DNA of 64,000 nt, from contig NZ_CANMXL010000003.1 of assembly GCF_947501905.1 (NCBI RefSeq), positions 62,001-126,000 of the forward strand, in the 5' to 3' direction. Each line of letters begins with the position of its first letter. Position 1 is the stretch's first letter. The DNA comes from an uncultured Winogradskyella sp. GTDB taxonomy: Bacteria > Bacteroidota > Bacteroidia > Flavobacteriales > Flavobacteriaceae. Positions 54,383 through 62,826 of this stretch are shown here, one piece after another. A program made the position numbers and the translations under genes. The notes under the pieces were generated by a model. It had not been told where the DNA came from and ran no database searches. It was given only the letters and a program-made list of their open reading frames with translations.

Positions 54383-55438
54383 ATGGCACAATTCCATAAT
54401 CTAACTATAACATCTATTGACCGTGTCACAGAAAAATCTGTGGCGTTAACTTTTGATATTCCTGAAAAATTAAAGGACAACTTTAAATTTAAGGCAGGTC
54501 AGTATATCACTCTTAAAACAGAAATTAATGGTGATGAGATTCGTAGAGATTATTCTATCTGTTCTTCAGTAAATAGTGGACGTTTAACGGTTGCAGTTAA
54601 GGCCGTTGAAAATGGCACTTTTTCAGTTTATGCAAATGAAAAGCTAAATGTAGGTGATACTATTGATGTTGCAGAACCTAATGGTCGCTTTGTCTTTGAA
54701 GCTAACGAAGCCAAAACAAGAACCGTTGCTGCGTTTGCAGCTGGAAGTGGTATTACGCCTATCTTAAGCATTGCTAAAACACTTTTGGAAGACGAACCTT
54801 TTAGTAATTTCATTTTAGTTTATGGTAATAAAAAGCTAAATGATGCCATGTTTGCTCAAGAGATAGTAACATTAAAACAACAATATGGTAATCGCTTCCA
54901 CGTCCATTTTATTTACAGTCAAGCTCAAGAAGCTGATGCGCTTTTTGGTCGTATCGAAAAAAGTACTGTTAACTTAATGGTTAAAAACAAGTACAAAGGC
55001 GTCACTATTGACAGTTTTTATCTCTGTGGACCAGAAGCAATGATACACACTGTAAAAGAGGTGTTGATTGAAAATAACATTAAGGAAAAAAGCATTTATT
55101 TTGAGCTATTTACAGCACCAACTGAAACTACTGAAACTTCAACTGAAGTAGGTAGTGGAAAGTCACAGCTAAAAGTTATTGTAGATGATGAAGAATTTGA
55201 GTTTGAGATGGCTCAAGATGTTTCTATTCTTGATGCTGCTCTAAAAAAGGATATTGACGCACCTTATTCTTGCCAAGGTGGTATTTGTAGTAGCTGTATT
55301 GCACGAGTTACTGAAGGCGAAGCTACCATGAGACAAAATAATATTTTAACCGATAACGAAGTTGCCGAAGGTCTAATCTTAACTTGCCAAGCACACCCAA
55401 CTACTGCAAAAGTGGTTATAGATTATGACGATGTTTAA
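54383..55438 (+). CDS. PaaE-like flavodoxin reductase with plant-type 2Fe-2S ferredoxin domain
   Basis: 351 residues from the ATG at 54383 (MAQFHNLTITS); the frame reaches back to a TTG at 54365. It has an FAD-binding barrel (RRDYSICSS, the RxYS motif), an NAD(P)-binding domain (FAAGSGITPILSI and FYLCGPEAMI), and a C-terminal 2Fe-2S domain with Cys ligands in SCQGGICSSC and LTCQAHP. It matches PaaE, the reductase of phenylacetyl-CoA epoxidase, but no paaABCD genes are adjacent, so it may serve another oxygenase or desaturase. Confidence 0.88.
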   Translation: MAQFHNLTITSIDRVTEKSVALTFDIPEKLKDNFKFKAGQYITLKTEINGDEIRRDYSICSSVNSGRLTVAVKAVENGTFSVYANEKLNVGDTIDVAEPNGRFVFEANEAKTRTVAAFAAGSGITPILSIAKTLLEDEPFSNFILVYGNKKLNDAMFAQEIVTLKQQYGNRFHVHFIYSQAQEADALFGRIEKSTVNLMVKNKYKGVTIDSFYLCGPEAMIHTVKEVLIENNIKEKSIYFELFTAPTETTETSTEVGSGKSQLKVIVDDEEFEFEMAQDVSILDAALKKDIDAPYSCQGGICSSCIARVTEGEATMRQNNILTDNEVAEGLILTCQAHPTTAKVVIDYDDV

Positions 55439-55458
55439 AAGATTATAGACATTAGATT

Positions 55459-56493
55459 TTAGACCACTTCGCTGTTAGAAATAATGGTTTTAATTTTTGA
55501 TACCACACTTTCAGCAGAAACACTTCCCGCAGCATTTTCGTAACCTTCTGGTTGTTTGTTGCCATAAATTGATGTTGGTATTTCTGGATATTGTTTTCTG
55601 TCTGCAAATAACGCATAATCCTTGGGTTGATTAAATGGCGCAAATCCAGCATATGGATGCGTAACACCCCAAATGGTCACTACCTTAATACCTAACATTG
55701 CGGCAATATGCGCATTGCCAGAATCCATAGATAGCATTACATCTAAATTGGAGATAATATCTAGCTCTTCGTTTAGAGTCAATTTCCCAGCAACAGATTT
55801 TGTATTGCTATACTCTTGTTCTATACGATTTAACTTTTCTGTTTCTGTTTTTCCGCCTCCAAATAATATAATATTATAATCTTTTGATAGTTGATTAATT
55901 ACCATCTTCATTTGCTCCATTGGATACATTTTCCCTTTAAAAGCTGCAAAAGGAGCAATCCCAATTATTGGCAAGTTTGAATCGCTTATATAGGTCTTTA
56001 GTTTAGAATTTAACTCAACCTTATTAGAGAAAATTGGACTGGACAAATCTATTGAAAAACCTAGTCTAGCAAAAACATCTGCATAGCGTTGATGCGTTGT
56101 TTTTAGCTGCTCAAATTTTTCACCAGAAACTAGTGTCTTTTTTTCTGCACGGCCTTTGTCTATTTGCACAACTCTTTTTCCTGAAAAAAACAACTTTAAT
56201 ATTTTAGTTCGCAATACATTATGTATATCTGCTACAGCATCAAACCCTATGACTTTTAATTCTTTAGATAATTTATAAAGCCCTAAAACACCTTTGTATT
56301 TTGTTTTTAAATCAACTTCGTAAACTTCAACATTTTTTATACCTATAAAAAAAGGGGCGAAAAAACCTCTGGTTGCAACAGTGATTTTTACATCTGGATA
56401 TTGAGATACTAATGCTCGAATAACAGGTACAGACATTGCTACATCTCCCATTGCTGAGAAACGTAAAACGAGTATGTGTTTTGGTTTTGGCAA
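55459..56493 (-). CDS. Glycosyltransferase family 9 (heptosyltransferase-like)
   Basis: 344 residues. The N-terminus (ILVLRFSAMGDVAMSVPVIRAL) and the C-terminal nucleotide-sugar region (SMDSGNAHIAAMLGIKVVTIWG) are typical of GT9 LPS core transferases. The start is TTG at 56493 (MPKPKHILVLRF), as no ATG is nearby in frame. It probably adds a sugar to lipid A-core at the inner face of the inner membrane. It is seven bases downstream of the DUF4254 gene. Confidence 0.9.
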   Translation of the reverse strand: MPKPKHILVLRFSAMGDVAMSVPVIRALVSQYPDVKITVATRGFFAPFFIGIKNVEVYEVDLKTKYKGVLGLYKLSKELKVIGFDAVADIHNVLRTKILKLFFSGKRVVQIDKGRAEKKTLVSGEKFEQLKTTHQRYADVFARLGFSIDLSSPIFSNKVELNSKLKTYISDSNLPIIGIAPFAAFKGKMYPMEQMKMVINQLSKDYNIILFGGGKTETEKLNRIEQEYSNTKSVAGKLTLNEELDIISNLDVMLSMDSGNAHIAAMLGIKVVTIWGVTHPYAGFAPFNQPKDYALFADRKQYPEIPTSIYGNKQPEGYENAAGSVSAESVVSKIKTIISNSEVV

Positions 56494-56500
56494 AAGTTAA

Positions 56501-57109
56501 TTACTTCTGACCTCGAAGTACAGGGTTAAGCTCATCGTCATTGTACATTTTCATCTGTTTGTAGACTTTCATGTACTTGTCCCCATTAGCTATATCGGTC
56601 AATAAATCGTCTAAAGCTGTGCTTAAATCAACTCGTTGTTCTAATAAAACATCCAGTTTTTTCTGGCAAGCTGTTTTGTGACTATCGCTAGCATCCTCGC
56701 GGACAGTTTCTATATGCATGTGGTAAATTTTTAATGCCAAAATAGATAAACGGTCAATAACCCAAGCTGGACTTTCAGAGTTGATCTTAGCATCAGATTT
56801 TGGGGTTACGTCTTTATACTTGTCTAAAAAATAGCTGTCAATGTACTCAACAGTATCCGTACGGTCTTGATTAGACGCGTCAATCATACGTTTAAGTTTT
56901 AAAGCGCCGACTGGGTCTATATTTGGGTCTCTAATAATGTCTTCATAAGCCCATTGTACTGTATCAATCCAACATTTTCTGTATAGTAAATGTGAGATAA
57001 CATCTTCGTTCTTATCAAATTTATTTGTAAACGATTGGTCAACTGTGTTTAAGACTTTGTAGGTTTTAATAACGTCTTGAAATATGGTGTTTGCTTTTTC
57101 TGAAAACAT
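56501..57109 (-). CDS. DUF4254 protein
   Basis: 202 residues, all-helical and soluble, with WIDTVQWAYEDIIRDPNIDP and DRLSILALKIYHM as recognisable family segments. DUF4254 genes of Bacteroidota often sit beside GT9 genes, as here, and a role in LPS core synthesis is suspected but not shown. A -7 match at 57129-57136 precedes it. Confidence 0.85.
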   Translation of the reverse strand: MFSEKANTIFQDVIKTYKVLNTVDQSFTNKFDKNEDVISHLLYRKCWIDTVQWAYEDIIRDPNIDPVGALKLKRMIDASNQDRTDTVEYIDSYFLDKYKDVTPKSDAKINSESPAWVIDRLSILALKIYHMHIETVREDASDSHKTACQKKLDVLLEQRVDLSTALDDLLTDIANGDKYMKVYKQMKMYNDDELNPVLRGQK

Positions 57110-57128
57110 TGTGTTAAAATTTAATATG

Positions 57129-57136
57129 CAAATATA
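57129..57136 (-). promoter_or_regulatory. -7 promoter element for the DUF4254-GT9 operon
   Basis: TATATTTG on the minus strand fits TAnnTTTG, 19 bases upstream of the ATG; the closest TTG is 25 bases further, slightly too far for the standard spacing. Confidence 0.45.
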
Positions 57137-57179
57137 GTCTGAATTATTAACTTTAAAGATTCAATATTCAACTGAAATT

Positions 57180-57839
57180 ATGCACATTCACCATCTTTCT
57201 GAAACACCTTCAATTTTAAATACGTTTATATCTGAAATTAGAGATAAAACAATTCAGAAGGACAGCATGCGTTTTAGGCGAAATATTGAGCGCATTGGAG
57301 AAATTTTAGGTTATGAATTGAGTAAATCACTTGAGTATAATTCTAAAACTGTAACAACTCCTCTAGGGAGTTTACAAATGCAATTGCCAAAAGAAGATGT
57401 AGTGTTATGTTCTATTTTAAGAGCCGGTGTGCCTTTGCACAACGGACTTTTGAATTATTTTGATACTGCCGAAAATGCCTTTATCTCAGCGTACAGACAT
57501 CATAAAGATAATCCTGAAAGTTTTGAAATTGTTGTTGAGTATTTAGCATGCCCAAATCTTGAAAATAAAACGTTGATTCTGGCTGATCCAATGTTAGCAA
57601 CAGGCCAATCTATGGTTGCCACTTTTGAAGCTTTAAAACCTTTTGGCACACCAAAAGAGATACATTTAGTCAGTGTTATTGGCGCACAAAAAGGCGTTGA
57701 CTTTGTGGCTAAAAATTTTGACACAAATTCTCATTTATGGATTGCCACTATTGATGATGAATTAAACAATAAAGGCTATATAATTCCTGGCCTTGGTGAT
57801 GCTGGCGATTTGGCTTTTGGAGAAAAATTACAACACTAA
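57180..57839 (+). CDS. upp: Uracil phosphoribosyltransferase
   Basis: 219 residues. The PRPP loop LILADPMLATGQSM and the uracil-binding end YIIPGLGDAGDLAFG are diagnostic. It converts uracil and PRPP to UMP (salvage). The 3' end overlaps the stop region of the membrane protein gene on the other strand by 12 bases. A near-match TAACTTTA (57148-57155) may be its -7 element. Confidence 0.97.
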   Translation: MHIHHLSETPSILNTFISEIRDKTIQKDSMRFRRNIERIGEILGYELSKSLEYNSKTVTTPLGSLQMQLPKEDVVLCSILRAGVPLHNGLLNYFDTAENAFISAYRHHKDNPESFEIVVEYLACPNLENKTLILADPMLATGQSMVATFEALKPFGTPKEIHLVSVIGAQKGVDFVAKNFDTNSHLWIATIDDELNNKGYIIPGLGDAGDLAFGEKLQH

Positions 57840-58745
57840 ATTTAGTATCGGCGCCAAAATTAAAAGCCCTACAAAAACTTCCTTAAACCAATACTCTTCA
57901 ATAGTTTCAATATAATTTGCTGTGATAATTGCAAACGGAACAAACAAAAACACAAACTCACTACCATTCTTATTTGGCGCTAATGCGAAAATAAATACAG
58001 CAATTATTGAAGCCACAACCACTAGCGTATGTAATGGTCTTATCTTTTTGTTTTTTCCTGAAAAGCTCTTTAAATAAAATAGTAGGCTCCAGAAATAAAT
58101 AGTAGCCACTATAGTTAGTCTGATAATATTTGAAAGACTATTATAACTTGAAAAGTCTAAACTAAAGGCAATATCAAAATTACTCTCAAAGAAGAACTTA
58201 TCTTTTAGGGTAATGTTATAAATTAAAAGTAGTAGAAAGATTGTTAGAAGTCCGATTATTGAAACTGCTATATATTTTCCTTCGTTTTGCCAATAATAGG
58301 CTAGTGCAAAAAACACAACTATTATATATAAAATTGCCCAAGTATAAAAAAGGGATGCTAAGCCAATCCAAAACGCTGCATCAAAAAACTTTTTTATGAG
58401 TTCACGTTTTGTATGTAAACTAAATAATCTTCGCAGGGCAAACAAAACCAGAAGGTTGGCAACAACAATATTTGTATTTGTATATACCTCTGGAAAAACA
58501 AGAAATAACAAACCCAAAACCATAATACCATAACTATGACGAGTTGTAAGGTCGTTTTTGGCAATTATAAAGTCAGTAATAAACACATAGAAAATCGCAA
58601 TAATAAGTGTCAATGCACTTAAAACAAAAGAGAAGTCATCAGTGTTTATTTGAGAAAATATTTTTAAACCAAAAGAGAGAACAACAACAATAGTAACTAT
58701 AATGAAGTTTACGGGTTTAGATTTACTAAAAATGCTTGTAATCAT
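57828..58745 (-). CDS. DUF6427-type polytopic membrane protein
   Basis: 305 residues with about nine to ten hydrophobic helices and the N-terminal motif MITSIFSKSKPVNFIIV seen in DUF6427 proteins of Flavobacteriaceae. No catalytic motif was recognised. It is divergent from the small DUF6341-like gene and convergent with upp (12-base overlap). Function unknown; the helix arrangement is vaguely like glycosyltransferase or O-antigen ligase membrane parts, without support. Confidence 0.8.
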   Translation of the reverse strand: MITSIFSKSKPVNFIIVTIVVVLSFGLKIFSQINTDDFSFVLSALTLIIAIFYVFITDFIIAKNDLTTRHSYGIMVLGLLFLVFPEVYTNTNIVVANLLVLFALRRLFSLHTKRELIKKFFDAAFWIGLASLFYTWAILYIIVVFFALAYYWQNEGKYIAVSIIGLLTIFLLLLIYNITLKDKFFFESNFDIAFSLDFSSYNSLSNIIRLTIVATIYFWSLLFYLKSFSGKNKKIRPLHTLVVVASIIAVFIFALAPNKNGSEFVFLFVPFAIITANYIETIEEYWFKEVFVGLLILAPILNLVL

Positions 58746-58765
58746 TAACTCTTTTTGTATTTTTG
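58736..58765 (+). promoter_or_regulatory. Promoter of the small membrane protein gene
   Basis: TTG (58736-58738), 19-base spacer, TATTTTTG (58758-58765), 21 bases before the ATG at 58787. Both halves fit the Bacteroidota consensus. It overlaps the start codon region of the divergent DUF6427-type gene. Confidence 0.6.
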
Positions 58766-58786
58766 TACTGTAAATTTATTAAAGTT

Positions 58787-59014
58787 ATGAAGGATTTCTT
58801 TTACGGAATACAAGATTTATTTGTAAATACACTTTTTGCTCCATTTGATGCACTTAGAGAATTAGAGCTAACTAATTGGTTTGGCGCTAATATTATGTCA
58901 TGGATTTTTATGGCAATTGGTTCTGTTGCATTTGTATACTGGATGCTTGAGCTAAAAAAGTATAACGATAACAACGAAGAAGATAAAAGCGTTTCGGCTC
59001 ATTCTTATCTATAA
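58787..59014 (+). CDS. Small DUF6341-like membrane protein
   Basis: 75 residues from the ATG at 58787 (MKDFFYGIQDLF); the frame extends to a TTG within the promoter. It has an amphipathic start, one clear transmembrane helix (about 33-53, IMSWIFMAIGSVAFVYWML) and a charged tail (KKYNDNNEEDKS). It resembles short Flavobacteriaceae proteins of the DUF6341 type. Its last six bases overlap the end of purD on the other strand. Confidence 0.75.
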   Translation: MKDFFYGIQDLFVNTLFAPFDALRELELTNWFGANIMSWIFMAIGSVAFVYWMLELKKYNDNNEEDKSVSAHSYL

Positions 59015-60280
59015 GTCAAAGCCAATATCTTTTCTAAAATTCATCTTATCAAAACTTAGTTTATCTATGGTTTGATAAGATTTTTTTATGGCCTCTTCAT
59101 AGTCATTACCAAAAGAAGTAATAGCCATTACACGCCCTCCAGAAGTTACAATTTTATTGTCTTTTAACTGTGCTCCTGCATGAAAAGGAATTGAGTCTTT
59201 TATGGTTTCTAAACCTAATATTTCCTTACCTTTTTCATAAGCTTCAGGATAACCACCAGAAACTAACATAATTGTTGTTGCTGCTCGATTATCTATTTCT
59301 AGATTAATGTTTGAAAGTGTCCCATTACCCATTGCTTCAAAGATTTCAACCAAATCTGTTTTTAATCTTGGTAAAACAACTTCCGTTTCTGGGTCTCCCA
59401 TTCGCACATTATATTCAATAACCTTTGGGTCGTCACCAACTTTAATAAGGCCAATAAAAACGAATCCTACATAAGGTAAATTATCTTTTTGTAAGCCATC
59501 GATTGTGGGTTTCACAATTTGGTGTTCAATCTTATCTAAAAATTCTTTAGTAGCAAATGGCACAGGAGATATTGCACCCATTCCTCCTGTATTTAAACCT
59601 GTATCACCCTCTCCAATCCGTTTGTAATCTTTTGCGGTTGGAAGAACTTTATAATCTTTTCCGTCTGTAAGTACAAAACAGCTTAACTCTATTCCATCTA
59701 AAAACTCTTCAATAACCACTTTTGTACTTGCACTTCCAAATTTTGAATCAACAAGCATTTCTTTTAATTCAGCCTTAGCTTCATCTAAATTATCAAGAAT
59801 TAAAACGCCTTTACCAGCGGCCAATCCATCTGCTTTAAGAACATATGGTGCTTTTAAGGTTTCTAAAAACTCATATCCATCTTCTATATTTGAAGATGTG
59901 AAACTTTTATAAGCAGCAGTTGGTATGTTATGGCGCATCATAAACTCCTTTGCAAACTCTTTACTACCTTCTAACTCTGCGGCAGCTTTTTGCGGACCTA
60001 TAACTTTAATGTCCTTTAAAGCTTCATCATTAAGAAAAAAATCATGGATTCCTTTTACCAAAGGATCTTCAGGACCAACAACTACTAATTCTATTTTGTT
60101 CTTTATAACTGTATTCTTTATAGCTTCAAAATCAGTAACCGATATTGGTAAGTTAGTTGCTATTTCTGATGTTCCTGAGTTACCAGGCGCTACAAAGAGT
60201 GATTTACAAAGTGGACTTTGAGAAATCTTCCATGCAAAAGTATGTTCTCTTCCACCAGAGCCAAGGACTAAAATATTCAT
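59009..60280 (-). CDS. purD: Phosphoribosylamine-glycine ligase
   Basis: 423 residues, the normal length. N domain MNILVLGSGGREHTFAWKI, ATP-grasp domain (PYVLKADGLAAGKGV, SCFVLTDG, NTGGMGAISP) and metal-binding EYNVRMGDPETEVVLPR are diagnostic. It catalyses the second step of purine synthesis. A promoter with both consensus halves is at 60298-60329. Monocistronic. Confidence 0.97.
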   Translation of the reverse strand: MNILVLGSGGREHTFAWKISQSPLCKSLFVAPGNSGTSEIATNLPISVTDFEAIKNTVIKNKIELVVVGPEDPLVKGIHDFFLNDEALKDIKVIGPQKAAAELEGSKEFAKEFMMRHNIPTAAYKSFTSSNIEDGYEFLETLKAPYVLKADGLAAGKGVLILDNLDEAKAELKEMLVDSKFGSASTKVVIEEFLDGIELSCFVLTDGKDYKVLPTAKDYKRIGEGDTGLNTGGMGAISPVPFATKEFLDKIEHQIVKPTIDGLQKDNLPYVGFVFIGLIKVGDDPKVIEYNVRMGDPETEVVLPRLKTDLVEIFEAMGNGTLSNINLEIDNRAATTIMLVSGGYPEAYEKGKEILGLETIKDSIPFHAGAQLKDNKIVTSGGRVMAITSFGNDYEEAIKKSYQTIDKLSFDKMNFRKDIGFDL

Positions 60281-60297
60281 GTTGGGTGTTGTTTGCG

Positions 60298-60329
60298 CAA
60301 AAATAATTGCTTTTAAGCTTAAAAAACAA
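60298..60329 (-). promoter_or_regulatory. Promoter of purD
   Basis: On the minus strand TTG (60329-60327), 21-base spacer, TATTTTTG (60305-60298), 17 bases before the purD ATG. Fits TTG-N17-23-TAnnTTTG. Confidence 0.6.
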
Positions 60330-60361
60330 TTAATTTACATAAACCTTTTGCTTCAAAATTT

Positions 60362-61678
60362 TTGCGAATATTTGACCTTTCACTTCTTGTAAAAGGCTTT
60401 GCTATTAACAAAGCCAAACAACTCTTATCAGAAATACAGAAAAAAAGTGACGAGGATTTTGAGGCTTATATTTTGGGGCGCAAAAAAAACATTTTACAAT
60501 ACCACGAAAAGCATAACCCCTTATATAAATCCAAAGTAAAGGGCATCGACCTCAACAATTGGGGAGACATCCCGGTAATGACTAAAAAAGATTTGCAACA
60601 GCCTTTAAGTCAATTATTATCTGAGGGTTTTAATTCAAAAAACGTTTATATAGGTAAAACTTCTGGCTCATCTGGAGATCCTTTTATTTTTGCCAAAGAT
60701 AAGTTTTGTCATGCGTTGACTTGGGCTCAAATAATGAATCGATTTTCGTGGTATAATATTGATTTTAACTTGTCAAAGCAAGCACGTTTTTATGGCATTC
60801 CATTAGATAAAAAAGGCTACTATAAAGAACGTATTAAGGATTTTTTTGCAAACAGGTATCGATTTTCCGTTTTTGATTTAAGTGATGAAGCTTTTGAAAA
60901 AGTCCTTGAAAAATTTACAACAACACCTTTTGATTATATCAATGGCTACACTAGTCCAATTGTACAGTTTGCAAAATTTTTAAAGCGAGAAAACATTATT
61001 CTCAAGGATGTTTGTCCAACGTTAAGTGTCTGTATTGCCACCTCAGAAATGTTATATAAAAACGATAAGGATTTGTTAGAACTCCAATTCGGGATTCCTA
61101 TTGTAAACGAATATGGTGCTTCAGAATTAGACTTAATTGCTTTTGAAAATCCTGACGGTGAATGGCAAATTAATAGTGAAACTCTTTTTGTCGAAATTCT
61201 TGATAATGAAGATAAGCCTGCCCCCAACGGTATAGAAGGTCGAATAGTTATAACATCACTTTATAACAAAGCATCCCCTTTTATTAGATATGATATTGGG
61301 GATGTTGGTATTTTGTCTAAACAAAGTACTTTACGAAAACCTATTTTAGAAAAGCTCATTGGGCGCACTAATGATATTGCAATACTCCCTAGCGGAAAAA
61401 AAGCCGCTGGACTAACTTTTTACTACATTACAAAAAGCATCATAGAAGAAGATGGTAACGTAAAAGAGTTTATCATTGAACAATTAGAGCTTAACCATTT
61501 TAAAGTAAGTTATGTTTCTGAAACAAAATTAACTACAACACAAAAGGAAAACATAGCAAAAGCTATGGTCACATATTTAGAAGATGGAATAAGCATTACT
61601 TTTGAAAAGTTCGAAAAATTAAATCGTTCTAAAAGCGGTAAACTAAAACAATTTACTTCATACGTTTCTACTGAATGA
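60362..61678 (+). CDS. CapK/PaaK-like adenylate-forming protein of polysaccharide synthesis
   Basis: 438 residues. The nucleotide loop TSGSSGDPF, the acid-binding YGASELD (the second core motif of adenylate-forming enzymes) and RYDIGDVG place it in the phenylacetate-CoA ligase/CapK group. Its position before a GT4 gene and near a sugar transferase points to capsule or exopolysaccharide synthesis rather than phenylacetate metabolism. The start is TTG at 60362 (MRIFDLSLLVKG); no ATG precedes the conserved region. Its TGA overlaps the next ATG (ATGA). Confidence 0.85.
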   Translation: MRIFDLSLLVKGFAINKAKQLLSEIQKKSDEDFEAYILGRKKNILQYHEKHNPLYKSKVKGIDLNNWGDIPVMTKKDLQQPLSQLLSEGFNSKNVYIGKTSGSSGDPFIFAKDKFCHALTWAQIMNRFSWYNIDFNLSKQARFYGIPLDKKGYYKERIKDFFANRYRFSVFDLSDEAFEKVLEKFTTTPFDYINGYTSPIVQFAKFLKRENIILKDVCPTLSVCIATSEMLYKNDKDLLELQFGIPIVNEYGASELDLIAFENPDGEWQINSETLFVEILDNEDKPAPNGIEGRIVITSLYNKASPFIRYDIGDVGILSKQSTLRKPILEKLIGRTNDIAILPSGKKAAGLTFYYITKSIIEEDGNVKEFIIEQLELNHFKVSYVSETKLTTTQKENIAKAMVTYLEDGISITFEKFEKLNRSKSGKLKQFTSYVSTE

Positions 61679-62826
61679 AAGATATCTTAATCATATCAAA
61701 TTATTTTCCACCAGAAATGGGAGCGGCTTCTAATCGTATTTTTCAATTAGCTGAAGGACTTTCTAAAAACCAAAACGTTAGTGTTATTTGTCCATTGCCA
61801 AATTATCCAACTGGAAAAGTTTTTAAACACTATAACACCAAAGAGACTATTGATGGTATTAAGATTAACAGACTTTGGGTGTCGCCTTCTGTATCCAAAA
61901 ATAAGTTTGTTCGTTTGTTTTCGATGCTTTCATTTAGTTTTAGTATTGTTTGGTTTTTTCTTTGGAACAAAATTCCCAAAACTATCATTGTTAATTCACC
62001 ACCTTTACTAGTTGCTTTTACTTCTTTATTCTTTTTAAGTTATAAAAAGCACACGCTCATTCTTAATGTAAGTGATTTATGGCCAAAAGCCGGCTTAGAA
62101 CTTGGTGCTATTAAACAAGGTTTTAGCTATAGGATGCTTCAAAAAATAGAACGTTTTAATTATAATAAAGCTGATTTAATTTTAGGGCAAAGTGAAGAAA
62201 TATTAGCCCATATCAGAACTATTGTTCCAAAAACAGAAACTTTACTTTATAGAAATTTTCCAAATTTCTTACCTCCAAAAATTGAAGCTAATAACGTAGG
62301 TCATTTAACAAAAATAAAAATCGTTTATGCTGGACTTTTAGGTGTTGCACAGGGCGTTTTGAAACTATGCAAAAACCTAGATTATTCTAAGATAGAGTTT
62401 CATATTTATGGTTCCGGAGCTGAGGAAATCCTGATTAAAAACTTCATAAACAACAATCCCGAATTACCAATTACTTTTCATGGAAGTGTGTCGAGAAAAG
62501 AGCTGCATCGAGAACTTTTAAAATATGATGCGACAATCATTCCGCTGTTAAACAGAATTTATGGCTCTGTGCCTTCAAAGATTTTTGAATACTCAAGGCT
62601 TGGTTTGCCTATCATCTATTTTGGCGGTGGTGAAGGAGAAAGTATAGTTAAAGACCATAAACTAGGTTGGGTAGCAGAAGCTGGGAATTATACTGCTTTA
62701 AATGATGTTATTTCTCAACTTCAACGTTCTGATTTTGATTCGGACTTAAAAATACAAATACAAAATACAGCTATTAAAAATTTTGATGCTTCTGAGCAAT
62801 TAAAAGTGTTAAATTCATATGTTTAA
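61675..62826 (+). CDS. Glycosyltransferase family 4 (WbuB-like)
   Basis: 383 residues, GT-B fold. The N-terminal domain starts ILIISNYFPPEMGAASNRIF. The C-terminal domain has the nucleotide-sugar motif SVPSKIFEYSRLGLPIIYF, with the Glu of the E-x7-E type. It would transfer a sugar to a lipid-linked intermediate at the cytoplasmic face of the membrane. It is translationally coupled to the preceding gene (ATGA), and its stop shares TTAA with the stop of the sugar transferase on the other strand. Confidence 0.9.
   Translation: MKDILIISNYFPPEMGAASNRIFQLAEGLSKNQNVSVICPLPNYPTGKVFKHYNTKETIDGIKINRLWVSPSVSKNKFVRLFSMLSFSFSIVWFFLWNKIPKTIIVNSPPLLVAFTSLFFLSYKKHTLILNVSDLWPKAGLELGAIKQGFSYRMLQKIERFNYNKADLILGQSEEILAHIRTIVPKTETLLYRNFPNFLPPKIEANNVGHLTKIKIVYAGLLGVAQGVLKLCKNLDYSKIEFHIYGSGAEEILIKNFINNNPELPITFHGSVSRKELHRELLKYDATIIPLLNRIYGSVPSKIFEYSRLGLPIIYFGGGEGESIVKDHKLGWVAEAGNYTALNDVISQLQRSDFDSDLKIQIQNTAIKNFDASEQLKVLNSYV

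Noticed and set aside
60362..61678. Phenylacetate degradation gene linked to the PaaE-like reductase
   Set aside because: The ligase is coupled to a glycosyltransferase and near a sugar transferase, which fits the CapK branch of polysaccharide synthesis; the reductase is 5 kb away and not co-transcribed.
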